Shown: positions 1 through 9,735 of the stretch, one piece after another
Position numbering within the stretch: the stretch's first letter is position 1
How the letters are laid out: every line of letters begins with the position of its first letter
Assembly: GCA_021604865.1 (NCBI GenBank)
Contig: BQJU01000016.1
Span: 1 to 64,000, forward strand
From: Saprospiraceae bacterium
GTDB taxonomy: Bacteria; Bacteroidota; Bacteroidia; Chitinophagales; Saprospiraceae
Length of the DNA stretch: 64,000 nucleotides
Direction: 5' to 3'
Notes under the pieces: model-generated
What the model saw: only the letters and a program-made list of their open reading frames with translations
What the model was told of the DNA's origin: nothing
Database searches by the model: none
Translations under genes and position numbers: made by a program

Positions 1-132
1 AGACCTGAAAATCAATGATCTAAAATTTTCCCATAGCTGGCTTTCGAGAAGACTTCCTGACGCATGGCATCTAACCTATTTGAACCTTTCAAACACCCAC
101 AGGCTCTATTCTCTAATTCCCCCCTAAAACCT
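1..132. repeat. Left arm of a 132-bp long inverted repeat
   Basis: The reverse complement of bases 1-132 is found at 24209-24340 with a single mismatch (131 of 132 by eye). The arm may continue left of the window, since the match runs to base 1. It contains no recognisable ORF. The two arms bracket the MFS-to-AGE mannan block, and both are followed on the inside by CCTAAACC-type arrays. Confidence 0.9.
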
Positions 133-672
133 ACCGCCAAAAACCTGCTGCCAAAAACCTGCTAAACCCGTCTTCCCTAGAATTGGAAAAAATGTACGAC
201 TGGCAAGAGTTACCCCGTTTTAAACCACCTCTACAGCCCCTAAACCTCCTAAACCACCTAAACCTCCCTAAACCTCCTAAACCACCTAAACCTCCCTAAA
301 CCTATCTTTCCCTAGGAATTGGAAAAAAATGAAAAAACTGGAAAGGGCAATTCCGTTTTAAGCCACCTCTACAGCCCCTAAACCACCTAAACCACCCTAA
401 ACCTATCTTTCCCTAGGAATTGGAAAAAAATGAAAAAACTGGAAAGGGCAATTCCGTTTTAAACCACCTCTACAGCCCCTAAACCCCCTAAACCTCCTAA
501 ACCTCCCTAAACCTATCTTTCCCTAGGAATTGGAAAAAATGAAAAAACTGGAAAGGGCAATTCCGTTTTAAGCCACCTCTACAGCCCCTAAACCTCCCTA
601 AACCACCCTAAACCAATCCCCCCCCTACAGCTCCTCTTTTCCAAACTCCCCCCCAAAACCACCTACCGCCTA
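133..672. repeat. CCTAAACC array with about four ~105-bp tandem units
   Basis: This gene-free stretch is built from runs of CCTAAACC/CCCTAAACC alternating with a unit containing TTTCCCTAGGAATTGG, then AAAACTGGAAAGGGCAATTC, then CGTTTTAA and CCACCTCTACAGCCCC. A diverged unit lies near 175-240 and three close copies begin near 300, 402 and 512, giving a period of about 101-110 bp. The array ends at the stop codon of the minus-strand MFS gene, so on that gene's coding strand it reads GGTTTAGG. Related arrays occur at 24015-24208, 24560-24650, 28795-29050 and 63563-63662. Confidence 0.9.
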
Positions 673-681
673 AAACCCAAC

Positions 682-1977
682 TCACATACTAACCACCTCA
701 CCCTCGCGCTCTTCCTCCTCTCTCCCTTCCCTAGCCTCTACCATATTGCCCAATACCCAAAAGCCAATACCGGCCCCCGTACCCATTATCGCCAGAATGC
801 CCCATAGGACTTCAAAGCCAAAATGACCGGCAATGTACATACCAAAAATAGGAGCGATGATCAACGCCACGGCGAATCCCATGGAATAAAGCCCCATATA
901 TTGCCCTCGGTTCGTTTCTCCAGAGCGGCTAAGGGCAAAAGCACTGGCAAAGGGTAAACTAAGCATTTCGCCCATGGTCAAAAACAACATAAAAATGATC
1001 GGTATCACTATCCAGCTTAAACCCAGGGTAAAACAAGTGTAACCCAAGGCGATCAGAATATTGCCAATGGCTATAATTCCGAGTGAGGAATATCGGTTTT
1101 CCAAACCAGCAACCAAAGGCATCTCCATAATTACAATCAGCAACCCATTAAAGGTGATCAATAAACCTACCTGAAATTCAGAAAATTCATAAACGGTCTT
1201 TAAAAAAACAGGCAAAGCATTAAACAACTGCATGAATCCAATAGCAAATACCAAATTCAACGCCACAAAAGCGATGAAAAGCCGATCCCGGTAAGCAGAC
1301 CTGGGTGGAAGGCTGGGTTTTTGTTTTGTGGCAGCAAGATCAGTGACAGGTTCTACTACGGGTTTTGGACGAAGAAATAACCGTAGGCAAAGTGCTGCCA
1401 GCATACAGGTCACCCCATCCATCACAAATAGCCATTCGTACCCAAGCGTTTGAGACAACAATCCGCCAAGAGCCGGGCCTGTGGCCATCCCTAAATTAAC
1501 AGCCAGGCGCATCAAGGCAAAGGAGCGCGTTCTTCGGTCTGGATGACTATAAGAAGCCACTGAAGCCTGGTTGGCCGGCCGAAAAGCATCTCCAATGGTA
1601 CTCGTGACAAAAATGATTATGCCAAATTCCCAAAAATGCTCTGCATAACCCAAACTGATAAAACCAAATCCACTTAAAATCAAGGTCCAGAACTGTACAG
1701 GGTAGTGTCCAATACGGTCTGTTAGCCACCCACCAACGAAGGAGCCCAGCACAGATCCCGCACCAAATAAACTCAAGATAAACCCAGCTTCTTCAAGCGT
1801 AAATCCCTTTTTTACGGTAAGGTAAATGGTCAGAAAAGGAATAACCATCGTGCCCGCCCTGTTAATAAATAACACTAATGACAGCAACCAGACATCCCGG
1901 TTGAGGCCACTAAAAGCATTGCGATACATGAGAATGGTACGATTTAACATCGGGCAAAGTTTAAGAATCAATACCAT
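682..1977 (-). CDS. MFS transporter, drug/sugar efflux type
   Basis: This is a 431-residue, very hydrophobic protein of the size and layout of a 12-helix major facilitator. The GGWLTDRIG stretch after the second helix is the canonical MFS loop 2-3 motif, and ATGPALGGLLSQ resembles the motif C seen in antiporters. It would act in the inner membrane; the substrate cannot be read from sequence. The annotated start gives a short hydrophilic N-terminus. Internal methionines at residues 10 and 17 (1950 and 1929) are equally possible starts. The C-terminus is a charged tail rich in Glu and Arg, ending against the repeat array. It is divergent from the EEP gene at 2129 and lies within the inverted-repeat-bounded block, so it may export or import something linked to the mannan locus, but that is inference. 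Confidence 0.85.
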   Translation of the reverse strand: MVLILKLCPMLNRTILMYRNAFSGLNRDVWLLSLVLFINRAGTMVIPFLTIYLTVKKGFTLEEAGFILSLFGAGSVLGSFVGGWLTDRIGHYPVQFWTLILSGFGFISLGYAEHFWEFGIIIFVTSTIGDAFRPANQASVASYSHPDRRTRSFALMRLAVNLGMATGPALGGLLSQTLGYEWLFVMDGVTCMLAALCLRLFLRPKPVVEPVTDLAATKQKPSLPPRSAYRDRLFIAFVALNLVFAIGFMQLFNALPVFLKTVYEFSEFQVGLLITFNGLLIVIMEMPLVAGLENRYSSLGIIAIGNILIALGYTCFTLGLSWIVIPIIFMLFLTMGEMLSLPFASAFALSRSGETNRGQYMGLYSMGFAVALIIAPIFGMYIAGHFGFEVLWGILAIMGTGAGIGFWVLGNMVEAREGREEEEREGEVVSM

Positions 1978-2077
1978 TTTGAAGAGGGAATAGTTCCCAT
2001 AATAATCAATATGATTGTAAAAGCACCATTTATTTTTGTTATAGATTAGGTTATCCTGAAATTTCCATTAAGTTTAC

Positions 2078-2106
2078 AAAATGCAACGTTTTGTGACTTG
2101 CATTTT
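2078..2106. promoter_or_regulatory. 9-bp inverted repeat in the divergent promoter region
   Basis: AAAATGCAA (2078-2086) and TTGCATTTT (2098-2106) form a perfect inverted repeat with an 11-base spacer. It sits between the divergent MFS gene and the EEP gene, 22 bases before the latter's start codon. It could be a repressor or activator operator. No regulator is identified, and the assignment rests only on symmetry and position. Confidence 0.3.
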
Positions 2107-2128
2107 TTAACCCAAATACAATACTATC

Positions 2129-3079
2129 ATGGAAATGGACATCCCTGCCGAAATTCTGGTTGAACTGAACGAATTGGAAGATCAACTGGATTTGACCATT
2201 CCTGCCAAACATTTGGACCGAAATGTGCTGATTGCAACATGGAACATCCGTGCATTTGGTGACCTTACTCGTAAATGGGCTTCAGAAGAAGAAGATAGCC
2301 CCCGCCGCGATAAACACTCCCTGCAAATTATCACGCGAATCATCAGGCGTTTTGACGTCATTGCCATCCAGGAAGTCAAATCCAATATTCGCGCATTGCG
2401 GGATATGTTGAAACTCCTGGGCGAAAATTGGAGTTTTATCCTGACTGATGTCACTGAGGGAAACGCTGGCAATGGAGAGCGTATGGCCTTTATCTTCGAT
2501 ACCCGCCGCATCAAGCTATCCGGCCTGGCCTGCGAATTGGTTGTGCCTAAAGAAAGGCTGAATGCCATCGGAGAAGAAGCACTGAGAGAACAGTTTGCCC
2601 GCACGCCTTATGCCGTAAGTTTTAGATCGGAAAGCACGACATTTATCCTTGTAACGCTACACATCCTCTATGGTAAAAGGGCCAAAGACCGGATTCCGGA
2701 ACTAAAAGCTATCGCCGACTGGATGGCCGATTGGGCATCAGATGTCAATGCTTATGATCAAAACCTGATTGCTCTGGGAGATTTTAACGTTGATGAAAGA
2801 GGGGATTTGTTACATAACTCCTTTATTTCCAGTGGGCTGTTTATTCCTAAAGACCTGGCTGAGGTAACCCGAAGTATTTTTGATACTGAAAAGTTTTATG
2901 ATCACATTGCCTGGTTTATTGGACGTAGAGGCGTACCGGACTTATCCATGAAATATGTGAAAGGGGGAAATTTTGACTTTATTCCGTTTGTTTTTAAAAA
3001 CCGGCAATTGAGCAAAATTCAGACCTCCTGGATGGTTTCCGATCATTATCCGTTGTGGGCAGAATTTTCAACCAGATAG
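2129..3079 (+). CDS. Endonuclease/exonuclease/phosphatase (EEP) family protein
   Basis: The 316-residue protein has the hallmark EEP motifs in order: ATWNIRAFG near residue 36, AIQEVKS with the metal-binding Glu at about 82, LGDFNVDERGD in the second half, and SDHYPLWAEF at the C-terminus. This is the Mg2+-dependent phosphodiesterase fold shared by DNase I, exonuclease III and phosphatases. No signal peptide is evident, so it is probably cytoplasmic. It lacks the extra domains that would fix a nuclease or lipid-phosphatase role. It is a single gene, divergent from the MFS gene and followed by a palindromic element. The ATG at 2129 is the first in frame; a second Met two codons later is equally possible. 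Confidence 0.85.
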   Translation: MEMDIPAEILVELNELEDQLDLTIPAKHLDRNVLIATWNIRAFGDLTRKWASEEEDSPRRDKHSLQIITRIIRRFDVIAIQEVKSNIRALRDMLKLLGENWSFILTDVTEGNAGNGERMAFIFDTRRIKLSGLACELVVPKERLNAIGEEALREQFARTPYAVSFRSESTTFILVTLHILYGKRAKDRIPELKAIADWMADWASDVNAYDQNLIALGDFNVDERGDLLHNSFISSGLFIPKDLAEVTRSIFDTEKFYDHIAWFIGRRGVPDLSMKYVKGGNFDFIPFVFKNRQLSKIQTSWMVSDHYPLWAEFSTR

Positions 3080-3249
3080 GTACGGCACGTTGGCCTTATT
3101 GGATCTTCTGTAAAGTATAGGGGGTTACCTTCGGGTGGCACAATATCACTTTTTTTAGGAGGACAAATAACGGCGGCTCAAACAACAATATAAAGCCGTA
3201 TCTGGGCCCGTCCTTTTTAGCTCAATTTACACGACAATTTTTCTAGGTT

Positions 3250-3375
3250 CATGTTTGGATGTCGGCTTTGCATCGCCGTTCTCCGGGCGTCTGCGCCAAA
3301 GGCTTCGACGACGGCGCGAGGTCGAAGCCTTCTGGTGAAGAACCTCGGCAAGCGTATGGTTGGCCTCCAAACATG
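3250..3375. repeat. Palindromic dispersed element, long form (copy A)
   Basis: The element begins CATGTTTGGATGTCGGCTTTG and ends GGCCTCCAAACATG, so its ends form an imperfect inverted repeat. An inner perfect hairpin pairs AAGGCTTCGAC (3299-3309) with GTCGAAGCCTT (3321-3331). Related copies lie at 11987-12048, 14560-14617 and 43782-43942. It occupies the 461-base gap between the EEP gene and susC. Small ORFs across it are by-products of the repeat. Bases 3080-3249 show nothing else recognisable. Confidence 0.8.
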
Positions 3376-3484
3376 CTCGAAAGTTGACGAAATGAATGGA
3401 AAGGAAAATGCGTGGAATATAATGATGTGACAAATACCCCCCCGTATTGTATCATCACCCCCTACGCATTTTGAGCCCTTCCTG

Positions 3485-3492
3485 TACATTTG
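3485..3492 (+). promoter_or_regulatory. Candidate Bacteroidota -7 box upstream of susC
   Basis: TACATTTG matches the TAnnTTTG -7 consensus used by the Bacteroidota primary sigma factor and lies 48 bases before the susC start. A TTTTG at 3469-3473 is too close for a standard -33 element, so only the -7 half is convincing. If real, it would drive the susC-susD-SGBP operon. Confidence 0.35.
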
Positions 3493-3540
3493 AATCGGAA
3501 AGATGATACCTTTTTAAACTCACTAAAATTATGATAACTT

Positions 3541-6500
3541 ATGAAGAGCTTTACCTCGCAATTTAATATTCGGAGTTGGTTGATGATCCCGCTCTGGTTT
3601 TTGGCTGTCACTTGTTTGAGTGCGCAGATGAAAACTTATACGGGAAATTTATCCTCTACCGAAGGTGAGCCACTGATTGGGGCCACCATTCTTGTCGATA
3701 ATGCTGAAACGAGGGGTACAGTTACCGACGTCGATGGCAATTTTTCGATTCAAGCTTCATCAGGTGAAAGTTTACGCATCTCTTATACCGGTTATGAGAC
3801 CCAGGCCATTGTTTTGGGTGAGCAAACCAAACTGGCCCTGACTCTGGAACCTACGGCGGTTTTGTTGGATGAATTAGTGGTAGTAGGTTATGGTACAAGC
3901 AAAAAAAGTGACCTCACTGGTTCGGTGGCATCAGTTACCGGAGAGCACCTGAGGAGTTCGGTGACTACAAATATCGATCAGGCCCTGCAAGGGCGCATAG
4001 CTGGTGTGCAGGTTACCCAAAATTCTGGCCAACCAGGTGGCGCAGCCTCTATACGTATTCGGGGGGCTAATTCCATTACAGGATCCAGTGAACCCCTTTA
4101 TGTCATTGATGGTATCCCTTTTCAGGGAGATGGCGCAAGAGTTTCTGGTTTTGATTGGTCAGGTGGTGCCAATGGTCAAAATCGGGTGAATCCACTTTCT
4201 TCTATCAATCCCAATGATATTGTACGGATTGAAGTATTGAAAGATGCCTCAGCTTCAGCAATTTATGGTGCCCGCGCCGCTAACGGAGTGATCCTGATTA
4301 CAACAAAGCGCGGTGAGCTGGGAACGGCCAAAATTTCATACAATGGGTATTATGCCAACCAAACGCTTCCCAACGAATTGGATATGATGAACCTTCAGCA
4401 ATTTGCTGATTATCAGGTGCAAGTGACCCAAGATCTGGGATTGCAAGTCAATCAAAGGTATCTGGACCCCACCTTGTTAGGTACTGGTACCGATTGGCAG
4501 GACGCCGTTTTTAGAGATGCCGGTATGCAAAGTCACCAGCTTTCGGTAAGCGGAGGTACCGGAAAAACGACCTATGCTGTCTCTGGGGGGTATTTTGAGC
4601 AGGATGGTATCATCATTGGGTCCAATTTTGATCGTTTTACCACCCGCCTGAACCTGGATACCGAAGTGAAGGAATGGTTCAAAATCGGTAGCAGCCTGGC
4701 TTATGCCAATACCGATGAAAAGATCACCCTTAATGATGGAGGTGATGGGGTAATCATGCAAGCATTATTGATGCAACCTGATGTGCCTGTCAAAGATATC
4801 AACGGAGAATATGCCGGTCCTGATGTTTCAGCAGGAGGCACCAGCTATAATCCGGTAGCATCGGCCTTGCAACGCAACAATACCCTGAAGCGGGAACGCT
4901 TGATGGGAAATATATATGGCGATCTCACCTTATATAAAGGATTGACCTTCCGCTCAGAAATCGGTTTCGACAATAATCACTCGCTGAATAAAGCATTTCA
5001 CCCAACTTACAAATGGGGAATATTGGAAAACAACGAAAATCAGTTGAGGCAGCGGGAAGAGAGTAGCTTTTTCTGGATTTGGAAAAACTACCTTACTTAT
5101 AATGTTACCTTGGGTGATGCCCATAAACTGACTGCATTGCTGGGACAAGAAGCCCAAAAATCTAACTGGGAAGGTTCGGAAGTAACCAAAAAGAACTTTT
5201 CATCCAATGATATTCCCGTATTGAGCGAAGGGGAAGACGTTACTTCCAGAACCAATGGTTGGAAAGATGCTGCTTCATTGGCTTCTTATTTTGGCCGCTT
5301 AAATTACAACTTTGACGAACGATACCTGCTGACCTTTACCTTGCGGGCAGATGGGTCTTCAAAATTTGGACCGGCTAATAAATGGGGATATTTCCCATCT
5401 GGTTCTTTTGCCTGGCGGGTGGCACAGGAATCGTTTATGGAGTCAGTTGACATGATCAGCGATCTTAAGTTTAGGGTCGGTTATGGTGTGGTAGGTAACC
5501 AGGCTATTGATAACTACTTATATGGATCTTCACTTGTTACAATAAACACGCCTTTTGGTACGGCCTATCGGTTGCAGAAAATTTCCAATCCTGATTTGAA
5601 GTGGGAATCAACTGCCCAGTTGAATGTGGGCATGGATATCTCCCTATTTCAAGGACGGGTCGACTTGTCAGTGGATATTTACCAGAAAAAAATCGACGAT
5701 ATGTTGTTGCAACTATCCATCCCCAGCTATTTAGGAGGGTCTGGTTACAATGATATCAGTGCTCCATTTGCCAATGTAGGTAAAATGGAAAATAAGGGGG
5801 TCGACCTTGCTTTAACTACCCGTAATATCAGAACCAAGAATTTTAGTTGGAATACAGACCTTACTTTTTCCGCCAACCGCAATAAAGTAGTTGAATTGGA
5901 TGATGAAAATAAGGTGTATTGGAGAAATTTATATTGGTATAGCGAATTCCAAACGGCCACCCGTACTTCTGTTGGTCAGCCGATAGGTATGTTTTACGGC
6001 TATCAAACGGATGGTTTGTTTGAAAATGAACAGGATATCCTCAATCACGCGGTACAAATTGTAGACCAAACCAGCGTTTCTTCTGAAAACCCCAATGGTT
6101 TGAATCTGGTGGAGAAAAGAGGAGGCGTGTGGATTGGAGATGTGAAATTCAAGGACCTCAACGGTGACGGGGTAATCAATACCAACGATCAAACCATTAT
6201 CGGTAATCCTAATCCGGATTTCACCTTTGGTTTTAACAATACCTTTAGCTACGGACCCCTTGAACTGGTTGTTTACCTGACCGGGTCTTCCGGAGCGGAT
6301 ATCCTTAATTATTCCAGAGTACAAATTGAAGGCCAGACAAGTGTTTATGACAACCAGGCTGCTTCAGTGGATGGTCGTGCCCGTTATGGATTATTTGATC
6401 CCAATGGATCGGATCTGGATCCTTCCAATGTCTACCTGGCAAATCCGGGTACGGAAATTCCAAGACCTACAACTAACGATAACAACCGGAATAACCGGAT

Positions 6501-6768
6501 GTCGGACCGCTTTATTGAAGACGGCTCTTACCTGCGTATCCAGAATGTACGGTTGGCTTACACCTTTCCTGCCAGTTTGACCAGACGAGTCAAAATAGAA
6601 AGGCTTAGATTATATGTCAATGCACAAAACCTGCACACATTCACCAATTATACTGGTTATGACCCTGAAATTGGTGCTTTTAACCAGGACCCGCTAAGAC
6701 AAAACATCGATATGGGCCGTTATCCGACACCAAGAGTTATCACCTTTGGTGTAGATGTTGACTTTTAA
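3541..6768 (+). CDS. SusC-family TonB-dependent outer-membrane transporter (mannan locus)
   Basis: The 1075-residue protein has a signal peptide ending near LSAQ (residues 1-29), a carboxypeptidase-regulatory-like domain (GEPLIGATILVDNAETRGT...DGNFSI, about 35-110), the LDELVVVGYGT segment that marks the start of the plug, and a plug domain (RIRGANSITGSSEPLYVIDG). A long beta-barrel follows, ending in a Phe (VDVDF) as expected for outer-membrane insertion. It would import oligosaccharides in TonB/ExbBD-dependent fashion, with the SusD partner as lid. The susD start lies just past its stop. The neighbouring GH26, GH130 and AGE genes suggest manno-oligosaccharides as substrate. Confidence 0.95.
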   Translation: MKSFTSQFNIRSWLMIPLWFLAVTCLSAQMKTYTGNLSSTEGEPLIGATILVDNAETRGTVTDVDGNFSIQASSGESLRISYTGYETQAIVLGEQTKLALTLEPTAVLLDELVVVGYGTSKKSDLTGSVASVTGEHLRSSVTTNIDQALQGRIAGVQVTQNSGQPGGAASIRIRGANSITGSSEPLYVIDGIPFQGDGARVSGFDWSGGANGQNRVNPLSSINPNDIVRIEVLKDASASAIYGARAANGVILITTKRGELGTAKISYNGYYANQTLPNELDMMNLQQFADYQVQVTQDLGLQVNQRYLDPTLLGTGTDWQDAVFRDAGMQSHQLSVSGGTGKTTYAVSGGYFEQDGIIIGSNFDRFTTRLNLDTEVKEWFKIGSSLAYANTDEKITLNDGGDGVIMQALLMQPDVPVKDINGEYAGPDVSAGGTSYNPVASALQRNNTLKRERLMGNIYGDLTLYKGLTFRSEIGFDNNHSLNKAFHPTYKWGILENNENQLRQREESSFFWIWKNYLTYNVTLGDAHKLTALLGQEAQKSNWEGSEVTKKNFSSNDIPVLSEGEDVTSRTNGWKDAASLASYFGRLNYNFDERYLLTFTLRADGSSKFGPANKWGYFPSGSFAWRVAQESFMESVDMISDLKFRVGYGVVGNQAIDNYLYGSSLVTINTPFGTAYRLQKISNPDLKWESTAQLNVGMDISLFQGRVDLSVDIYQKKIDDMLLQLSIPSYLGGSGYNDISAPFANVGKMENKGVDLALTTRNIRTKNFSWNTDLTFSANRNKVVELDDENKVYWRNLYWYSEFQTATRTSVGQPIGMFYGYQTDGLFENEQDILNHAVQIVDQTSVSSENPNGLNLVEKRGGVWIGDVKFKDLNGDGVINTNDQTIIGNPNPDFTFGFNNTFSYGPLELVVYLTGSSGADILNYSRVQIEGQTSVYDNQAASVDGRARYGLFDPNGSDLDPSNVYLANPGTEIPRPTTNDNNRNNRMSDRFIEDGSYLRIQNVRLAYTFPASLTRRVKIERLRLYVNAQNLHTFTNYTGYDPEIGAFNQDPLRQNIDMGRYPTPRVITFGVDVDF

Positions 6769-6796
6769 TTTTTATAACCTGACAATGATCAATATT

Positions 6797-8443
6797 ATGA
6801 AAAATATATTCAAACATATCTTGTCTGTCGTCGTTCTTCTGGCATTAAGTGCTTGCCAGAAAGAGTTCCTGGAAATAGAACCGGTGGATCGGTTGACAGC
6901 GGACAATTTTTACCGCAATGAAGTCGAAATTAAAGCCTCTACAGCCTCTTTGTACGGCTTTCCATGGTTTGATTTTAATGATAAATTTTTCTGGGCAGCC
7001 GGTGACGGCATGTCTGGCAATATGTATCAGACCTTTGATCAGGAAGGACAATTTTTTTACTTCACATTTACAGAAGGAAATGCCCACATTAATGCAGGAT
7101 GGATTGGCCTGTTTCGCGTAATTTCTTATGCAAATTCCATCATCAATGATATGCCAAGAGCTGCTGCCGGTAATGTTTCAGATGATATAATCAATGCCGC
7201 ATTGGGTGAAGCTCGTTTTGTCCGTGGTACCGCATATTATATGCTGTCTGAGTTTTGGGGCGAAGTTCCGATTGTAGAAAATTCTACAGAACTGGTAACG
7301 AGTAATAACCTGTTTCTACCCAAGAATACCCGTTCCAGTATTTATGAATTCATCCGCCGGGATCTGGTTTTTGCTGCTGAAAATTTACCTACAGCTGATG
7401 CTCCTGGTCGGGTAACCAAGTGGTCAGCATTGGGCATGTTGGCTAAACTACACGTGACTATTGGCCAGGATACAGGTTCTGAAGAAGCATTCGGCAAAGC
7501 CAAAGAATATGCCGGCCAAGTTATTAATAACAGTGGCCTGAGCCTGATGGACAACTATGCTGACCTGTTTAAAATTGAAAATAACAACAGTTCCGAGTCT
7601 CTGTTTGCACTGCAATGGATGGAAGGTGCCTATGCTTTGGGCAACAGCCGCCAGGCCAATTGGGCACGTAGTAGCCTTATTACCGGTAATAGCGAAGCTT
7701 GGGGCGGTGGCAAATGTGTGACTTATGACTTTCTACAGGATGTTGAAGCAAATGACAAGCGTCAAAAGGCTATTTATATGATGCCTGGAGATCATTATTC
7801 CGAAATCAATCAGGCTAATGGAGGGTATACCTATAATATCGTTACTAAGGATCCTACCGATCCAAATATTACAGTAGAGGGCGCAACCCCCATATTAAAT
7901 AGCTTGAAAAAATATGTGGTAGGTAGTGCTGATGATACTGGCGGAAAAGTGTCTACTGGACAGGCTACCGCTGTAAACCAGTACATACTAAGATTGGCAG
8001 ATGTTTACCTGCTTTATGCAGAAGCTGAATTGGGGACTAAATCCGTGACCTCTGATGGTACGGCTTTGGGTTATGTCAATGCCATACGGTCTCGGGCGGG
8101 TTTGTCTGGGTTATCTAGTGTGACTTTTGAAGATTTGCTCAAGGAGCGTAGAGTAGAATTTGGACTGGAGAGTATTGGATGGTTTGATGTCAAACGGTAT
8201 TTCTATCGGGACGCAAATGCTGCTGTAGCTTATCTGAATGGCCAGGAAAGATTACATACTTACCAAAGAATACAAGGGCCTGATGCACCGGATGAGAATA
8301 CTATTGAAGGATATGAATTGACACCGCCAACGAATCCTGTTGTTGTTAGTGAAGCTCACATGTTTTTACCAATTCCAGCTGCGGAAGTAGTGGCCAATCC
8401 AATGTTGGCACCTTCAGAGCCTGCAGTAGATTATGAATTTTAA
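6797..8443 (+). CDS. SusD/RagB-family glycan-binding lipoprotein (mannan locus)
   Basis: The protein starts MKNIFKHILSVVVLLALSAC, a lipoprotein signal with the Cys at residue 20, and has the SusD-typical EPVDRLTADNFYRNE beginning and TPR-rich body (ARFVRGTAYYML). The C-terminal half has the family's YILRLADVYLLYAEAEL and LLKERRVEFGLESIGWFDVKR blocks. It ends in the usual FLPIPAAEVVANPML motif. The reading frame is open to 6755, overlapping susC by 14 bases, but 6797 (or 6785) places the Met correctly for the signal peptide. It binds glycan at the cell surface and caps the SusC channel. Confidence 0.95.
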   Translation: MKNIFKHILSVVVLLALSACQKEFLEIEPVDRLTADNFYRNEVEIKASTASLYGFPWFDFNDKFFWAAGDGMSGNMYQTFDQEGQFFYFTFTEGNAHINAGWIGLFRVISYANSIINDMPRAAAGNVSDDIINAALGEARFVRGTAYYMLSEFWGEVPIVENSTELVTSNNLFLPKNTRSSIYEFIRRDLVFAAENLPTADAPGRVTKWSALGMLAKLHVTIGQDTGSEEAFGKAKEYAGQVINNSGLSLMDNYADLFKIENNNSSESLFALQWMEGAYALGNSRQANWARSSLITGNSEAWGGGKCVTYDFLQDVEANDKRQKAIYMMPGDHYSEINQANGGYTYNIVTKDPTDPNITVEGATPILNSLKKYVVGSADDTGGKVSTGQATAVNQYILRLADVYLLYAEAELGTKSVTSDGTALGYVNAIRSRAGLSGLSSVTFEDLLKERRVEFGLESIGWFDVKRYFYRDANAAVAYLNGQERLHTYQRIQGPDAPDENTIEGYELTPPTNPVVVSEAHMFLPIPAAEVVANPMLAPSEPAVDYEF

Positions 8444-8468
8444 GTGAAAATCAACAAAAAAGTTAACA

Positions 8469-9671
8469 ATGAAATCAATAATAAAATATATCCTGCTGCT
8501 GATTATTCCCTTGTTGATGATTGGTGGTTTAACGACATCTTGTGATAAAGATGATGAGGGGATTGAGATTACCGGAACACCGGTAGTGAAGTATATCCGC
8601 TCAACTAATCCAGATCAGGCAGATTCGCTCATCGTAGGTGCTTTTATGGGCAGTTTGATTGCTGTAGTCGGTGAAAATCTGGGCCATACCCGCGAAATGT
8701 GGTTTAATGACCAAAAGGCTACCCTGAACCCAGCTTACGTGACCAACAATTCTATCCTGGTCAATGTACCCAGTACCGTACCCAGTGAAGTAACCAATTA
8801 TATCCGGTTTGTATTTTCGGATGATACCGAGTTATTGTACGACTTTTCGGTCAATGTACCCGGCCCTGAATTGGCTTCCGTAAAAAGTGAATATGTACCC
8901 GATGGTGGGATACTGGTACTGCATGGCGACTTCTTTTTCGAACCGGAAGTCATCTTTCCTGGTGATTTGCAGGGACAGCTGGTTGAAGTGGAAAAAACCA
9001 GCATTCAAGTTGTCGTTCCTGATGGCGCAACTGTCGGCCCTATCGTAGTCAAAACCAACTTTGGAAAAGCAACTTCCAGCTTTATTTTTCGGGATGATAG
9101 AAATATTCTGCTCGATTTTGATGCAATAGTTCATGAAACCTGGACGGCTAAAATTGCTGGAGGGAATGATTTACCTGAAATAACACCTGTCTCCGGCAAT
9201 TATGCTTATTTCAAAAATGATGATTTCGGTGCCTGGCAATGGGTCAATGAGATGACGCTACAATATTGGGCACCTCGTGGTAGAGGTAATGTTCCGGTTG
9301 CTACAGGCAATATCAATGACCTTGTGCTTAGATTTGAAACGAATGTACCAATTGAGTGGAAAGAAGTCAGAATGGAAATATTCTTTGCTCCATTTTCCGA
9401 GGATCACGGCCGTGATTTACCATCTACCGCAATGGCCCGCTGGAAACCTTGGGTAAACGGCCCTTTCAAAACCGATGGTTGGGTCACTATTTCTATTCCG
9501 CTAAGTGAATTCAAATACAATAAAGACGATGCCTCAGATGATGAGATTGGAACGGCAGCTTTAGAAAATTTGACTTCGCTGACCAATATAACCATGATGA
9601 TGTTTGGCCCGGCTGAAGGAACCAACCCGGTATTAGTTGCAGTAGACAATGTACGGGTAGTACCTTTGTAA
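8469..9671 (+). CDS. IPT/TIG-domain surface glycan-binding lipoprotein (SGBP)
   Basis: The 400-residue protein has a lipoprotein signal (LTTSC, Cys25) followed by an acidic DKDDEG linker typical of surface-exported Bacteroidota lipoproteins. Residues about 40-200 read as two IPT/TIG-like immunoglobulin domains. The C-terminal 190 residues form an aromatic-rich domain with WKPWVNGPFKTDGWVTISIP. The same C-terminal pattern recurs in the next gene ([20 protein letters not shown]), so the two are paralogous in their glycan-binding ends. Position after susD, 25 bases downstream, is that of SusE/SusF-type SGBPs. It should help tether mannan at the surface. The ligand is inferred from context. Confidence 0.88.
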   Translation: MKSIIKYILLLIIPLLMIGGLTTSCDKDDEGIEITGTPVVKYIRSTNPDQADSLIVGAFMGSLIAVVGENLGHTREMWFNDQKATLNPAYVTNNSILVNVPSTVPSEVTNYIRFVFSDDTELLYDFSVNVPGPELASVKSEYVPDGGILVLHGDFFFEPEVIFPGDLQGQLVEVEKTSIQVVVPDGATVGPIVVKTNFGKATSSFIFRDDRNILLDFDAIVHETWTAKIAGGNDLPEITPVSGNYAYFKNDDFGAWQWVNEMTLQYWAPRGRGNVPVATGNINDLVLRFETNVPIEWKEVRMEIFFAPFSEDHGRDLPSTAMARWKPWVNGPFKTDGWVTISIPLSEFKYNKDDASDDEIGTAALENLTSLTNITMMMFGPAEGTNPVLVAVDNVRVVPL

Positions 9672-9735
9672 TCATGACTTTTTATAAATGCCAAATTCAT
9701 TTTTTGTCAAAAAAACTTAGAAAAAGACCTTGATC

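Noticed and set aside
133-672. CRISPR array or true telomere
   Set aside because: Spacers are not unique sequences and units vary in length, so this is not CRISPR. A CCCTAAA-like motif also occurs in plant telomeres, but these arrays are internal, short and degenerate.
3217-3489. 90-residue minus-strand ORF and overlapping smaller ones
   Set aside because: They span the palindromic element at 3250-3375 and translate its hairpin arms, with composition unlike a protein.
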